From the NCBI RefSeq assembly GCF_024199795.1, contig NZ_JANADK010000001.1:2852001-2916000 (forward strand): a stretch of 64,000 bases of DNA, in the 5' to 3' direction. Positions within the stretch are counted from its first letter, which is position 1. Each line of letters begins with the position of its first letter. Under the pieces are notes generated by a model that ran no database searches, was not told the DNA's origin, and saw only the letters and a program-made list of their open reading frames with translations. Source of the stretch: Bradyrhizobium sp. CCGB01. Its GTDB lineage: Bacteria; Pseudomonadota; Alphaproteobacteria; Rhizobiales; Xanthobacteraceae. Of the stretch, positions 9,814-20,200 are shown piece by piece. The position numbers and the translations under genes were made by a program.

Positions 9814-10454
9814 TGTCGATGACCGCAACTGCCGGCCGCGCGCATGCCGATCCCCATCACATCGGCGTCGTCGTCGAGCATCCGGGACCGGCGTCGAAGC
9901 GGATCGTGACCGCCTACGGCTTCTGGGTGTTCCTGCTCTCCGACATCGTGATGTTCTCCTGCTTCTTTGCGGCCTATGCGGTGCTGCACGGCCAAACCGC
10001 CGGCGGCCCGAGCGGCGCGGAGATTTTCGAGCAGCGGAACGTCGCGATCGAGACGGTCTGCCTGCTGCTGTCGAGCTTCACCTGCGGCATGGCCAGCATC
10101 GCAGCCGATGTCCGCAACCGGTTCTGGTTCTACCTCGGCATGGCCGTGACCTGCGTGCTGGGAATTATCTTCCTCGTGATCGAGTTCCGCGAGTTCGCCG
10201 ACCTCATCGCGCGCGGCTATGGCCCGACGCGTAGCGCGTTCCTGTCGTCGTTCTTCTCGCTGGTCGGATGCCACGGGTTGCATGTGTCGGCCGGCGTTCT
10301 GTGGCTGCTCACCATGATGGCCCAAGTGTTCGCCAAGGGATTCCGTGCCGATGTCCTGCGCCGGATGATGTGCTTTGCGCTGTTCTGGCATGCGCTCGAT
10401 ATCATCTGGGTCGGAGTCTTCTCCGTCGTTTACCTGCTCGGGAGTGCCGTATGA
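9813..10454 (+). CDS. cyoC: Cytochrome bo3-type quinol oxidase subunit III
   Basis: A 213-residue membrane subunit III with five predicted helices. It contains YGFWVFLLSDIVMFSCFF and SLVGCHGLHV, both characteristic of CyoC/COX3. The start codon overlaps the cyoB stop (TGATG), which indicates translational coupling. Subunit III stabilises the oxidase complex and carries no redox centre. Confidence 0.95.
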   Translation: MSMTATAGRAHADPHHIGVVVEHPGPASKRIVTAYGFWVFLLSDIVMFSCFFAAYAVLHGQTAGGPSGAEIFEQRNVAIETVCLLLSSFTCGMASIAADVRNRFWFYLGMAVTCVLGIIFLVIEFREFADLIARGYGPTRSAFLSSFFSLVGCHGLHVSAGVLWLLTMMAQVFAKGFRADVLRRMMCFALFWHALDIIWVGVFSVVYLLGSAV

Positions 10455-10840
10455 GCGATCAGGCGCATGTACCGGCCGGCCACGACCTCGCACCGGGCGA
10501 TGAGGAGCAACACAGCGTCGGCGCGCGCATCCTCGGTTACGTGGTCGGGCTTGTCCTCGCGCTGTTGCTCACGGCGACGTCGTTCTTCATCGCCGGGACC
10601 GATCTGGTCTGGCAGCCCTCCATCCCCGTTGCGCTGATCGTGCTGGCGATCGCGCAGATGGGCGTGCATCTGGTGTTCTTCCTGCACATCACGACGGGCC
10701 CCGACAACACCAACAACGTGCTGGCGCTCGCCTTTGGCCTTCTGGTCGTGTTCCTGGTGGTCGGCGGGACAGTCTGGATCATGGGGCATCTGAACGCGAA
10801 CATGCCGCCGATGGACCACATCATGCAGATGCGCCGCTAG
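10451..10840 (+). CDS. cyoD: Cytochrome bo3-type quinol oxidase subunit IV
   Basis: A 129-residue subunit IV with three membrane helices and the family motif AQMGVHLVFFLHI near the middle. The ATG overlaps the cyoC stop by four bases (ATGA). A longer in-frame extension upstream reads through cyoC and is not used. It assists CuB and haem assembly in E. coli. No haem O synthase gene (cyoE) follows, so it must be elsewhere. Confidence 0.93.
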   Translation: MSDQAHVPAGHDLAPGDEEQHSVGARILGYVVGLVLALLLTATSFFIAGTDLVWQPSIPVALIVLAIAQMGVHLVFFLHITTGPDNTNNVLALAFGLLVVFLVVGGTVWIMGHLNANMPPMDHIMQMRR

Positions 10841-10862
10841 GGCGCGGGTCCCAAAAAGAAGA

Positions 10863-10884
10863 GCCGCTTGTTGTGACAAGCGGC
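10863..10884. terminator. Terminator hairpin after cyoD and the SNase-like gene
   Basis: A perfect 8-bp stem GCCGCTTG/CAAGCGGC with a 6-base loop lies between two convergent genes. Read on the minus strand it is followed by TCTTCTTTTT, a good U-tract, so it should terminate the nuclease-like gene. It may also slow read-through from cyoD. Confidence 0.65.
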
Positions 10885-11058
10885 CCAAGTCTAGGGAGGA
10901 AACGCCCGAGCAAGGCAATCGGCCAAAGCCGGATTGCTGCCAAGGAACGCTCGCGCAAAGCGCTTGCGTACACATATAGGTGTAGCAACTCCGGATAGAG
11001 TTCAATTCCGGATCAATACTGTCTCCGGCTACCGGTCACATCACCGTGACGGGCTTCC

Positions 11059-11847
11059 TCATTTCGGCCGGCGGCAATTGTAGGCCTTGCGGAAGCCGGC
11101 GGCCTGCGCGTCGTCCTCCGAGCAGAACCAGCGGTCGGGCTTGGTGGTCGCGGGATAGCTCGGGCAGCCCCTGAGATGATAGATGCCGATATTGCCGGTG
11201 ACGCGTGCGCGCACGGCGAGCTTGCCCTTGATGCTGCAGCTCGGCGGCATCGTCAGCTCGTCCGGAAACAGCACCGCGCGGATTTCCTTGTCGCGGTCGG
11301 CGCGGCAGGCGGCGCCCAGCAGCGCGCCGTCCTTCTTGCCCGTGCGGAACTCTTGCGGTGCAACAAAGCAGCCCTTCCAAATGCCGGCTGAGGCGGTTTT
11401 GGCTTCGGTCGCGGCGGGCTTGACGTTCGCCTTGATCGGTTCGCGGGCGATGGCATAGCCGAGCTTGACCAGCTGCTCGTTCAACGTGACCTTGTCGCCC
11501 TCGGCCGTGCAGATCGCACGATGGCGTTTGCCAAAACTCTTTTCCGGACCGACATCGTCACAGCGCACGGTGCGTTTGTTGATCAGCTTCGCCAGCTGGT
11601 CGCGGGCCTCGACGCCGCAGGTCCAGGGATCGGCGTGATCGTCGATGCAGACCTGGTCCAGCTCGGGTGCGTCGACGCCGTCGAGGCGATAGGTGACGTC
11701 GCCGAGTTGGATCGAATTGGCGTCCCGGACGGTCGCAGCCGCCGTCAGCGCGGAGGCAGGTCCGGAAGAAGCCAGAAACCCGGACAGAGCGAGAAACGAA
11801 ACAAGCGCGAAAGCGCGGGCGGCGGCAAATGAATTCCTAAAGGACAT
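11059..11847 (-). CDS. Secreted thermonuclease (SNase)-like protein
   Basis: A 262-residue protein with a Sec-type signal peptide (residues 1-34, ending ASALTA), then a staphylococcal-nuclease-like domain. The segments [13 protein letters not shown], the [11 protein letters not shown] strand and [13 protein letters not shown] match the SNase fold. The usual Arg/Glu catalytic set is only partly recognisable, so nuclease activity is uncertain. The C-terminal third contains Cys-rich segments ([25 protein letters not shown]) shared with Bradyrhizobium homologues. It is convergent with cyoD and divergent from the GMC oxidoreductase. Confidence 0.75.
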   Translation of the reverse strand: MSFRNSFAAARAFALVSFLALSGFLASSGPASALTAAATVRDANSIQLGDVTYRLDGVDAPELDQVCIDDHADPWTCGVEARDQLAKLINKRTVRCDDVGPEKSFGKRHRAICTAEGDKVTLNEQLVKLGYAIAREPIKANVKPAATEAKTASAGIWKGCFVAPQEFRTGKKDGALLGAACRADRDKEIRAVLFPDELTMPPSCSIKGKLAVRARVTGNIGIYHLRGCPSYPATTKPDRWFCSEDDAQAAGFRKAYNCRRPK

Positions 11848-12049
11848 AATTTCTCGCTATCGATGGCTCAGGCGCCTCGTTCCTAGCATCCGGACGTCGC
11901 GATACCAATGGTCTGCGCCCTGCGAAGTGCGACATTCCCGCGCCAGCCTTTACTCACCGGCCGGTCTGCCCCTATCGTTCGGCACGATAAACAAGCCTGC
12001 GCAGGCCGAATCGCCCTTGAAGCGGCGAGGGCGGGAGGAAGAAGCTTCG

Positions 12050-13648
12050 ATGAAAGAGCCCGTGGACGTCCTGATCATCGGCGCCGGCGCTTCAGGCGCG
12101 GCGGTGGCGTGGTCGCTGGCCGAAACCAAGATGCACATCCTCTGCCTGGAGCAGGGCGGCTGGATGAACCCGGCGGAATACCCCAGCACGGGCCGCGACT
12201 GGGAGGCCAAGTTCTACGGCGAGTGGTCGTCGAGCCCGAATGTCCGCGGCCGTCCCGAGGACTATCCGATCAACGACGACAGTTCGCCGATCAAGGTCGT
12301 CAACTACAACGCGGTCGGCGGCTCGACGGTGATGTACACCGCGCACTGGCCGCGGCTGCATCCCTCCGATTTCAAGGTGAAGACGCTCGACGGCGTCGCT
12401 GACGACTGGCCGATCGACTACGACGCGCTGACCCCCTTCTTCGAAGAGAACGACCGCATCATGGGTACGTCGGGACTATCGGGCGATCCGCTGTCGCCCC
12501 TGACGCATCCGCCGATGCCGCAGCAGCCGATGGGATTGACGGGCGCGATCATCGGCAAGGCCATGAACACGCTCGGCTGGCACTGGTGGCCGTCGGACAC
12601 GACCGTCGCGACGATGGATTATGAGGGCCGCGCACGCTGCATCAATCTCGGCCATTGCACCCCCGCCTGCGCGCAGGGTGCGAAATCATCGACCGACATC
12701 ACTTATTGGCCGCATGCGGTCCGCGCCGGCGTCGAGCTGCGCACGCATTGCCGGGTGCGCGAGATCACCACCGACGAGAACGGCATGGCCTCTGGCGTCG
12801 TCTATTACGACAAGGATGGCGTCGAGCAATTCCAGCCGGCGCATGTCGTGATCATCGCCTGCAACGGCGTCGGCACGCCACGCCTGCTGCTCAACTCGAA
12901 ATCTGATCGTTTCCCGAACGGCCTTGCCAATTCGTCGGGCCTCGTCGGCAAGAATCTGATGTTCCACCCCTATGCGCAGATCTACGGCTACGTGAAGGAG
13001 CCGACCGATAGCAACCGCGCCCCGCCGACCTGCCTGTGGAGCAAGGAGTGGTATGACACCGACCTGTCGCGCGGATTCGTGCGCGGCTATGGCGTCCAGT
13101 TCGTGCGCGGCGCCGGGCCGGTGTTCGAGGCTGTCGTCAGCGAGCAGAAGGGCATCCTGCCCTGGGGCGAGGATCACCACCGCGTCTTCCGCAAGCTCAA
13201 TGGCCACCGGCTGGGTTTCTCGGCGATCTGCGAGGATCTGCCGGAGGAGCACAATCAGGTCACGCTCGATCCGGTGCTGAAGGACAGCCACGGCATTCCC
13301 GCGCCGAAGATCAACTACACCATCAGCGAGAACAGCCGGAAGATGATGGAGCATGCGCTGGCGCGCGGGCGGGAGATTCTCGAGACGGCGGGGGCGACCG
13401 ACATCTGCGTCAACTCGCCGATCCCGTGGGGCGGCTGGCATCTGCTCGGCACCGCGCGGATGGGCACCGATCCCGAACGCTCCGTCGTCAACGAATGGGG
13501 CCGCACGCATGACGTGAAGAACCTCTTCATCGTCGACGGCAGCATCTTCGTCACCTCGGGCGGCGTCAACCCGACCTCGACCATCCAGGCCCTCGCGCTC
13601 TACATCGCCGACCAGATGAAGCAGCGTCTCGCCAATTTGTTCGATTGA
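12050..13648 (+). CDS. GMC family oxidoreductase
   Basis: A 532-residue flavoprotein. The FAD Rossmann motif IIGAGASGAAVAWSLAE is at residues 8-24, the GMC signature NYNAVGGSTVMYTAHWPR near residue 85, and the C-terminal catalytic/FAD segment GGVNPTSTIQALAL near 510. The His in WHLLGTARMG is the expected catalytic base. It resembles the gluconate-2-dehydrogenase large subunit, and the next gene supplies a subunit-3-like partner. The likely role is membrane- or periplasm-linked oxidation of an alcohol or sugar acid. The start was chosen for GGGAGGAAGAAG upstream; the longer frame is rejected. No Tat signal is seen on either subunit. Confidence 0.88.
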   Translation: MKEPVDVLIIGAGASGAAVAWSLAETKMHILCLEQGGWMNPAEYPSTGRDWEAKFYGEWSSSPNVRGRPEDYPINDDSSPIKVVNYNAVGGSTVMYTAHWPRLHPSDFKVKTLDGVADDWPIDYDALTPFFEENDRIMGTSGLSGDPLSPLTHPPMPQQPMGLTGAIIGKAMNTLGWHWWPSDTTVATMDYEGRARCINLGHCTPACAQGAKSSTDITYWPHAVRAGVELRTHCRVREITTDENGMASGVVYYDKDGVEQFQPAHVVIIACNGVGTPRLLLNSKSDRFPNGLANSSGLVGKNLMFHPYAQIYGYVKEPTDSNRAPPTCLWSKEWYDTDLSRGFVRGYGVQFVRGAGPVFEAVVSEQKGILPWGEDHHRVFRKLNGHRLGFSAICEDLPEEHNQVTLDPVLKDSHGIPAPKINYTISENSRKMMEHALARGREILETAGATDICVNSPIPWGGWHLLGTARMGTDPERSVVNEWGRTHDVKNLFIVDGSIFVTSGGVNPTSTIQALALYIADQMKQRLANLFD

Positions 13649-13655
13649 GGCCGTC

Positions 13656-14105
13656 ATGTCCGAAAGTCATCAACTCACGCGTACTCAACGCGACGACCTC
13701 CGCACCGTCGCAGCAATGATCGTGCCCGCCAGCGACGAGTACAAGGTGCCCGGCGCCGACGATCCCGCGATCCAGGCCGATATCCTTGCAACGCTCGGCC
13801 GCGACGCCAAATTGGTGACGGCGGCGCTGGACCATCTGGCGCGGCTCGCAGGTCAGCCGCTCGCTGAGCTCGATGCCGCGAGGCGCGATGCTGTGGCGCA
13901 GGAGTTTCGCAAGCACGGCGGCGCGGCGGCCGCGACGCTCGTTCGCGTGGTGCTGCAATGCTACTACCGCGACGACCGCGTGCTGCGTTCGCTCGGGCTC
14001 GAGTTGCGCGCGCCGTTCCCCCAAGGCTATGTGCTCCCGGATGGCGACTGGTCGCTGCTCGACCCGGTCAGGGAGAGGGCCGGCACGCTGCGGCGGGCGC
14101 CCTAG
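13656..14105 (+). CDS. Gluconate 2-dehydrogenase subunit 3-like protein
   Basis: A 149-residue small protein that starts seven bases after the GMC oxidoreductase. The segment LRTVAAMIVPASDEYKVPGADD matches the conserved core of subunit-3-like proteins that partner GMC dehydrogenases. In several characterised systems this subunit carries the Tat signal; here no twin-arginine or hydrophobic N-terminus is present. That raises the possibility of a cytoplasmic complex. No cytochrome subunit follows. Confidence 0.72.
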   Translation: MSESHQLTRTQRDDLRTVAAMIVPASDEYKVPGADDPAIQADILATLGRDAKLVTAALDHLARLAGQPLAELDAARRDAVAQEFRKHGGAAAATLVRVVLQCYYRDDRVLRSLGLELRAPFPQGYVLPDGDWSLLDPVRERAGTLRRAP

Positions 14106-14196
14106 CCACCTGGGCAGTCCAGCCTTGCGCCCCAGGCGGGTCCCTTGCGCGGGAGGGAACAGGCCACCATCTGTGTGAGCCTCAAGGACTATTGCC

Positions 14197-15216
14197 ATGC
14201 TGGATTTCACATCAGATATCGCCGATGACACCGTGTCATCGCGAACGACAGCTGCTGCCCCGGTCGATGACCGGGCCTTGCTGGACGCCTATTCCAATGC
14301 CGTGATCGACGTCACCGACCGCGTCGGCCCTGCGGTCGTGCGCGTCGAGACCGGGCCGAAAGTGCCGAACGGCCGCGAGCGCGGTGGGCTCGGCTCGGGC
14401 ATCGTGATCTCGCCGGACGGGCTCGTGCTCACCAACAGCCATGTGGTCGGCGCCTCCAAGGAGATCCGGCTGCGCGACGTCGAGGGCCATGTCGGCGACG
14501 CCCGGGTGCTCGGGGTCGATCCCGACACCGATCTTGCGCTGCTGCGCGCCAACGGCGTGCGCGACTTGCCCTATGCCGCGCTCGGCAACTCCAAGACCCT
14601 GCGCCGCGGCCAGCTGGTGATCGCGATCGGCAATCCCCTCGGTTTCGAATCGACCGTGACCGCCGGCGTGGTCTCGGCGCTGGGGCGCTCCATCCGCTCG
14701 GTGAGCGGGCGCACCATCGAGGACGTGATCCAGACCGATGCCGCGCTCAATCCCGGCAATTCCGGCGGGCCGCTGGTGTCGTCGAATGCCGAGGTGATCG
14801 GCATCAACACCGCCATCATCAATGGCGCGCAGGGCATCTGCTTCGCGGTCGCCAGCAACACCGCGCAGTTCGTGCTGTCGGAGATCATCCGCCACGGCTA
14901 TGTCCGCCGCGCCTATGTCGGCGTGGCCGGACAGACCGCGCCGGTCCCGCGGCGGCATGCGGTGCTGGCCGGCGTCGAGAACAAGATGGGCGCGCTGCTG
15001 ATGCAGATCGAGCCCGATGGTCCGGCGGCGAAGGCGGGCTTGCTACCCGGCGACGTCGTCATCAAGCTGGACGGCGTCGAGATCAACGGCGTCGACGATC
15101 TGATCCGCGTGCTCGACCGCGACCGGATCGGCCGGCGGCTCGCCATGGACGTGCTGCGGCTCGGCCGCCTGCGCGCGATCGACATCGACCCGATCGAGCG
15201 CAAGCCGGCCCGCTAG
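14197..15216 (+). CDS. HtrA/DegP-like trypsin-family serine protease with one PDZ domain
   Basis: A 339-residue S1C protease. The catalytic triad is visible: His82 in LTNSHVVG, Asp112 in DTDLALL and Ser189 in NPGNSGGPLV. A single PDZ domain follows (about residues 245-330, core AKAGLLPGDVVIKLDG). The N-terminus is hydrophilic with no signal peptide or membrane anchor, unlike most DegP/DegS proteins, so this one may act in the cytoplasm or the start may be misassigned. No stress-type promoter is recognised upstream. It stands alone between the GMC operon and an FAD oxidoreductase. Confidence 0.88.
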   Translation: MLDFTSDIADDTVSSRTTAAAPVDDRALLDAYSNAVIDVTDRVGPAVVRVETGPKVPNGRERGGLGSGIVISPDGLVLTNSHVVGASKEIRLRDVEGHVGDARVLGVDPDTDLALLRANGVRDLPYAALGNSKTLRRGQLVIAIGNPLGFESTVTAGVVSALGRSIRSVSGRTIEDVIQTDAALNPGNSGGPLVSSNAEVIGINTAIINGAQGICFAVASNTAQFVLSEIIRHGYVRRAYVGVAGQTAPVPRRHAVLAGVENKMGALLMQIEPDGPAAKAGLLPGDVVIKLDGVEINGVDDLIRVLDRDRIGRRLAMDVLRLGRLRAIDIDPIERKPAR

Positions 15217-15275
15217 CATTGGGCAGGCGAGGCGGGGTATGACGGTGTCATGCCTCGCCTCCGGACCCTTGCCGC

Positions 15276-17000
15276 ATGATTCCGGCACACGAGACCTACG
15301 ACGTCATTGTCATCGGCGCGGGCGCCGGCGGCATGACGGCTGCGGCCGTTGCGGCTGCTGAAGGCCTGCGCGTCCTGGTGATCGAGAAGACCGCGTTCGT
15401 CGGCGGCACCACGGCCTGGTCCGGCGGCATGGTCTGGATCCCCGCCAATCCCAAGATGAAGGAGGCGGGGCTCTCCGACAGCATCACGGACGCCGTCCGC
15501 TATCTCTCAGGCACGGTACCCGAGCCCGCCAATGCCGGCTTGCGCGCCGCCTTCCTTGCGCGGGGGCCAGAGGCGGTCACCTGGCTCGAAGCCAACACGG
15601 AGCTGCGCCTCCAGCCGGTGAAAACCTATCCGGATTATTATCCGGAGCGGCTGGGCGCGACATCAGGCGGACGCGTGCTGGAGCCGGTCGCGTTCGACGG
15701 TCGGCGGCTGGGCGCGCATTTCGCGCGGCTGCGCGCGCCGCTGCCGGAGTTCACGCTGTTCGGCGGGATGATGGTCAATCGTCTCGACATTCCGCATCTG
15801 CGCCGGGTCGGAAAGTCGCTGCAATCGACCCTGCGCGCGGCGCGGCTCGTCTCGGAATACGCCTGGCAGCGGCTGCGCAGCCCGCGCGGGACGACGCTGC
15901 ATCTCGGCAATGCGCTCGCCGCGCGGCTCTATGCGTCGCTGCTGGCGCGGCAGGTCGAAATCCTCTTCAGCGCGGACGTCGACGACTTGTCGATGCAGGG
16001 CGATCGCGTCAGCGGTGTCGTCATTCGCCATGGCTCGCGCGATCGCCCGATCGCCGCGCGACGCGGTGTGGTGGTCGCAACCGGCGGCTTCTCGCACGAC
16101 GCGACCTTGCGCAAACGCTTCTTCCCGCCTGCGGCTGGTTTCGTCTCGGCGACAAGCACGTCGGGTACAGGCGACGGGCTTCGGCTTGCGGCCACGGCCG
16201 GTGCCGTGCTCAACACGGAGGCGACGAGCCCGGCCTATTGGGTGCCCGCCTCGCTGTTCAGCCGTGCTGACGGAAGCCGTGGCGTGTTCCCGCATACGGT
16301 CACCGATCGCGCCAAGCCCGGCGTGATCGCCGTCAATGCTGCGGGCCGGCGCTTCGTCAACGAAGCGCTGTCGTACCACGAGTTCGTGCTCGCCATGCTG
16401 CGCGACGGCAATGGCGAGCCGGACCGGCCATTCTATCTGATCTGCGACCGCCTGTTCCTGTGGAGCTACGGCCTTGGCCGCATCAGGCCATTCACGCGTG
16501 GCGTGCGGCGCTATGTGGCGAGCGGTGAGTTGATCGAGGCGCCTGACATCGCGCAGCTTGCAGCGAAGATCAGCATTAAGCCATCCGTGCTTACCGCGAC
16601 GATTGCGAGCTACAACGTCGATGCGAAAGAGGGGCGTGATCCCGAATTCGGCCGCGGCAGCACCATCTATCAGCGTCATCTCGGCGACGCCGCTCACAAG
16701 CCCAATCCCTGCGTCGCGCCGATCCTCGGTGCACCGTTCTTCGCGATGCGCATCTATCCGGCCGATCTCGGCACCGCGATCGGCATGAAGGTGGATGCGC
16801 AAGGACGCGTGCTGCGCGAGGACGGCACGCCGATTGTCGGCCTCTATGCCTGCGGCAACGACATGGGCTCGATCATGAACGGCAACTATCCCGGCCCGGG
16901 GATCACGCTCGGGCCGGCGCTGACGTTCGGGTATATTGCGGGGAGGCATCTGGCGGAGGGGGCGACAGTCGCTACCGGTATGGCCGCAGCCTCGGTCTAA
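15276..17000 (+). CDS. FAD-dependent oxidoreductase, fumarate reductase / ketosteroid dehydrogenase type
   Basis: A 574-residue flavoprotein of the FAD_binding_2 family. The N-terminal dinucleotide motif VIGAGAGGMTAAAVAAAEG is at residues 13-31, followed by GGTTAWSGGMVWIP. The C-terminus shows GLYACGNDMGSIM and PGPGITLGPALTFGYIAG, characteristic of 3-ketosteroid-1-dehydrogenase-like proteins. It is probably a cytoplasmic dehydrogenase that introduces or removes a C=C bond next to a carbonyl. No steroid-degradation genes are nearby, so the substrate is open. The ATG at MIPAHETYDV is directly ahead of the FAD motif. Confidence 0.85.
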   Translation: MIPAHETYDVIVIGAGAGGMTAAAVAAAEGLRVLVIEKTAFVGGTTAWSGGMVWIPANPKMKEAGLSDSITDAVRYLSGTVPEPANAGLRAAFLARGPEAVTWLEANTELRLQPVKTYPDYYPERLGATSGGRVLEPVAFDGRRLGAHFARLRAPLPEFTLFGGMMVNRLDIPHLRRVGKSLQSTLRAARLVSEYAWQRLRSPRGTTLHLGNALAARLYASLLARQVEILFSADVDDLSMQGDRVSGVVIRHGSRDRPIAARRGVVVATGGFSHDATLRKRFFPPAAGFVSATSTSGTGDGLRLAATAGAVLNTEATSPAYWVPASLFSRADGSRGVFPHTVTDRAKPGVIAVNAAGRRFVNEALSYHEFVLAMLRDGNGEPDRPFYLICDRLFLWSYGLGRIRPFTRGVRRYVASGELIEAPDIAQLAAKISIKPSVLTATIASYNVDAKEGRDPEFGRGSTIYQRHLGDAAHKPNPCVAPILGAPFFAMRIYPADLGTAIGMKVDAQGRVLREDGTPIVGLYACGNDMGSIMNGNYPGPGITLGPALTFGYIAGRHLAEGATVATGMAAASV

Positions 17001-17013
17001 TTATCCCCACCGC

Positions 17014-17116
17014 TGTCATGCCCCGCGAAAGCGGGGCATCCAGTACGCCGCGGCCTATCGATTGAACCACAACTGTCTCGGAGTACTGGATCGCCCGGTC
17101 AAGCCGGGCGATGACA
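17014..17116. repeat. Composite palindromic intergenic repeat
   Basis: About 100 bases of nested inverted repeats: outer TGTCAT/ATGACA, a 9-bp stem ATGCCCCGC/GCGGGGCAT closed by a GAAA tetraloop, ATCCAGTAC/GTACTGGAT, and ATCGCCCGG/CCGGGCGAT. This is the REP-like style common between genes in Bradyrhizobium. It may also end transcription of the FAD oxidoreductase gene. Confidence 0.7.
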
Positions 17117-17147
17117 CCGGGTGTGTGGCCCGGCCGTCCCACAACCT

Positions 17148-17235
17148 CGTCATTGCGAGCGCAGCCAAGCAATCCAGAAATCCCGCCGAGGCGGCAGTCT
17201 GGATTGCTTCGTCGCAAGGGCTCCTCGCAATGACG
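17148..17235. repeat. Palindromic intergenic repeat with CGTCATTGCGAG ends
   Basis: An 88-base element bounded by CGTCATTGCGAG and its reverse complement CTCGCAATGACG, with inner complementary segments CAATCCAGA/TCTGGATTG. This type of element is widely dispersed in Bradyrhizobium and related genomes. It sits between two convergent genes. Confidence 0.75.
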
Positions 17236-17260
17236 GGTGGAGAGAGCGAGCGTCTAACCG

Positions 17261-20200
17261 CTACTCCGCCGCCGCCGCAAACCGGCTGTTCTCCAATTCC
17301 GCTTCCAGCCGCGCCTTCTCGGCTGCCGCCAGCTTGATGTTGGCTTCCTTGACGTGGCCGAAGCCGCGGATCGTCTCGGGCACCCGCGCAAGCCGCGCCA
17401 GCATCGGGATCTGCTCCGCCTTCAGCCCGGCCATCCGCTGATCGATCATCGCCAGATAATCCGCGACCAGCTTCCGCTCGGTCCGCCGCTCCTCGGTGCG
17501 GCCGAACGGGTCGAACGCGCCGCCGCGGAGGAACTTCAGCTTGGCGAGCACGCGGAAGGCATGGAGCATCCAGCCGCCGTACTCCTTCTTCTGGAGATGT
17601 CCCGTCGTCTTGTCGCGCTGGGCGAAGATCGGCGGGGCGAGGTGATACTTCAGCGTGAAGTCGCCGTCGAACTTCTCCGACACCTTTTTCGCGAAGCTCC
17701 CGTCCGTGTAGAGTCGAGCGACCTCGTACTCGTCCTTGTAGGACATCAGCTTGAACAGGTTTTTCGCGACTGCCTCGGTCAGCTCCGTGGACGCGGGCGA
17801 GGCGGCATTCTCCGCCTTGCGCACCTTGGCAACCGCCGCGAGATAACGGTCGGCATAGGCCTTGTCCTGATAGCCGGTCAGGAATTCGGCGCGCGTGGCG
17901 ATGATTTCGTCGAGCGACTTCGTCGGTGCGGAGGCCCGGCTCTTGAACTGGAGCACGCTGCGGACCCGCGACATGTCGTGGGCGGCGAGGCGGCCCCAGG
18001 TGAAGGCGAGCTTGTTCATCTCGATCGCGGCGCCGTTGATCTCGATGGCGCGCAGCAGCGCCTCCAGCGACAGCGGGATCGCGCCCTTCTGGAAGGCGAA
18101 GCCGAGCATGAAGGGATTGGTCGCGATGCTGTCGCCCATCAGCGCCGAGGCGATGCCGGTGGCGTCGATGATGTCGAGGTTCTTGTCGCCGACGGCGTCG
18201 CGCAGCACGGTCTGCATCGTGCCCATCTCGAAGTCGAGGTCGGGATTCTGCACGAAGCTGGCGGTCGGCTGCAGGTCGGCGTTGATATAGGCCTTGGTCA
18301 CGCCGCGCTCGGCGCGGCTGAGCGCGGTCGGGCCGGCCGAGACGATCATGTCACAGCCGAGGATGACGTCGGCGCCGCCAGTGGTGATGCGCACCGCGGA
18401 AATGTCCTCGGGCTTCGCTGCGATGCGGACATGGCTCATCACCGCACCGTTCTTCTGCGACAGGCCGGTGAAATCCAGCGCCGAGCAGCCGCGGCCGTCG
18501 ACATGGGCCGCCATGCCGAGCAGCGCGCCGATGGTGATGACGCCGGTGCCGCCGATGCCGGTGACGAGGATGTTGTACGGCGCTTCCAGCTCGCGGGCAG
18601 GTGGCAGCGGCAGATCGGCGAACAATTGCCCGGAATCGACCGCCGAGGTCTTCATGCGCTTGAGCGTGCCGCCATGCACGGTGACGAAGCTCGGGCAGAA
18701 GCCCTCGACGCAGGAAAAGTCCTTGTTGCAGTTCGATTGGTCGATCTGGCGCTTGCGGCCGAACTCGGTTTCCAGCGGCTGCACCGAGACGCAGTTGGAG
18801 GCCTGCGAGCAGTCGCCGCAGCCTTCGCAGACCAGCTCGTTGATGAAGGCGCGCTTGGCAGGATCGGGATAGAGCCCGCGCTTGCGGCGGCGGCGCTTTT
18901 CCGCGGCGCAGGTCTGGTCGTAGATCACGACCGTGAGGCCCTTGATGTCGCGCAGCTCGCGCTGCACGGCATCGAGCTCGCGGCGGTGATGGATGGTGGC
19001 GCCTTGCGGGAAGTAATTGCCTTGCGGGTATTTGCCCGGATCGTCGGAGACGATCGCGAGCCGCTTGACGCCTTCGGCCCAGACCTGATGCGCGATCTGC
19101 GCGACGTTGAAGGCGCCCTCGGCCGGCTGGCCGCCGGTCATGGCGACGGCGTCGTTGTAGAGGATCTTGTAGGTGATGTTGATGCCGGCGGCCGATGCCG
19201 CGCGAAGGGCAAGAAGCCCGGAATGGGTGTAGGTGCCGTCGCCGAGATTTTGGAAAATGTGCTGCTCGGTAGTGAAGGGCGACTGTCCGATCCAGTTCAC
19301 GCCCTCGGCGCCCATGTGCGAGATCAGATCGGTGCGGCGGGTCGGCATGCTCAGGGCCATGCCGTGGCAGCCGATGCCGGCCATGGCGCGGCTGCCTTCG
19401 GGCACCCGCGTCGAGGAATTGTGTGGGCAGCCCGAGCAAAAGAACGGCGTGCGCGCGAGCTTGATCTGCGTGCTCGTGGTGACGGGAGCGTCAAAGGCCT
19501 CGAGCCGGGCAAGGCGCTGCTCCAGCACCGGGCTGTGATGGCCGAGCTTGCGCAGTCGCGCCACCAGCGCGCCCGCAACAATGGTCGGCGTCAGCTCGCC
19601 CTCGCTCGGCAGCAGCGGCGCGCCGCGCTCGTCCCGCTTGCCGGTGACGGTCGGACGCTTGGACGCATCGATGTTGTAGAGGATGCGCATCAGCTGGTCT
19701 TCGATGAAGCCGCGCTTCTCCTCGACCACCAGCACGTCCTGAAGGCCTTCTGCAAAGCGCTTCGCGCCGCTTTCCTCCAGCGGCCAGGTCATCGCGACCT
19801 TGTAGATGCGAAGGCCGAGGTCCTGCGCGTCCTTGTCGGTAATGCCGAGGTCTGCCAGCGCCTGGCGCAGATCGAGATAGGCCTTGCCGGTCGCGACGAT
19901 GCCGAGCCGGGCCGGTTTTGAATCGAGCACGATGCGGTCGAGCTTGTTGGCGCGGGCGAAGGCCTGCACCGCGGCCATCTTCGGGCCGAACAGGCGCTTC
20001 TCCGCCTCCAGTGGCGGATCGGGCCAGCGGATGTTGAGGCCGCCGGGCGGCATCTCGAAATCGTCGGGGAGCAGGATCTTGATGCGCTCGGGATCGCTGT
20101 CAATCGAGGCCGAGCTCTCGACGGTCTCGCTGATCGCCTTGAAGCCGACCCAGCAGCCGGAGAAGCGCGACAGCGCAAAGCCGTAGAGGCCGAGATCGAG

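Noticed and set aside
10921..10975. GGAAC-N18-CGTA as an EcfG promoter
   Set aside because: The -10 element is CGTA and not CGTT, and no plus-strand gene lies downstream.
11693..12049. Extended N-terminus of the GMC oxidoreductase
   Set aside because: The added 119 residues overlap the promoter and start of the divergent nuclease-like gene and are not family-like. A good ribosome-binding site precedes the later ATG.
17354..19921. An 855-codon open frame opposite the IorAB-like gene
   Set aside because: It is the antisense shadow of a high-GC gene: Arg/Ala/Asp/Gly-rich, with no domain. The minus-strand frame carries clear TPP and iron-sulfur motifs.
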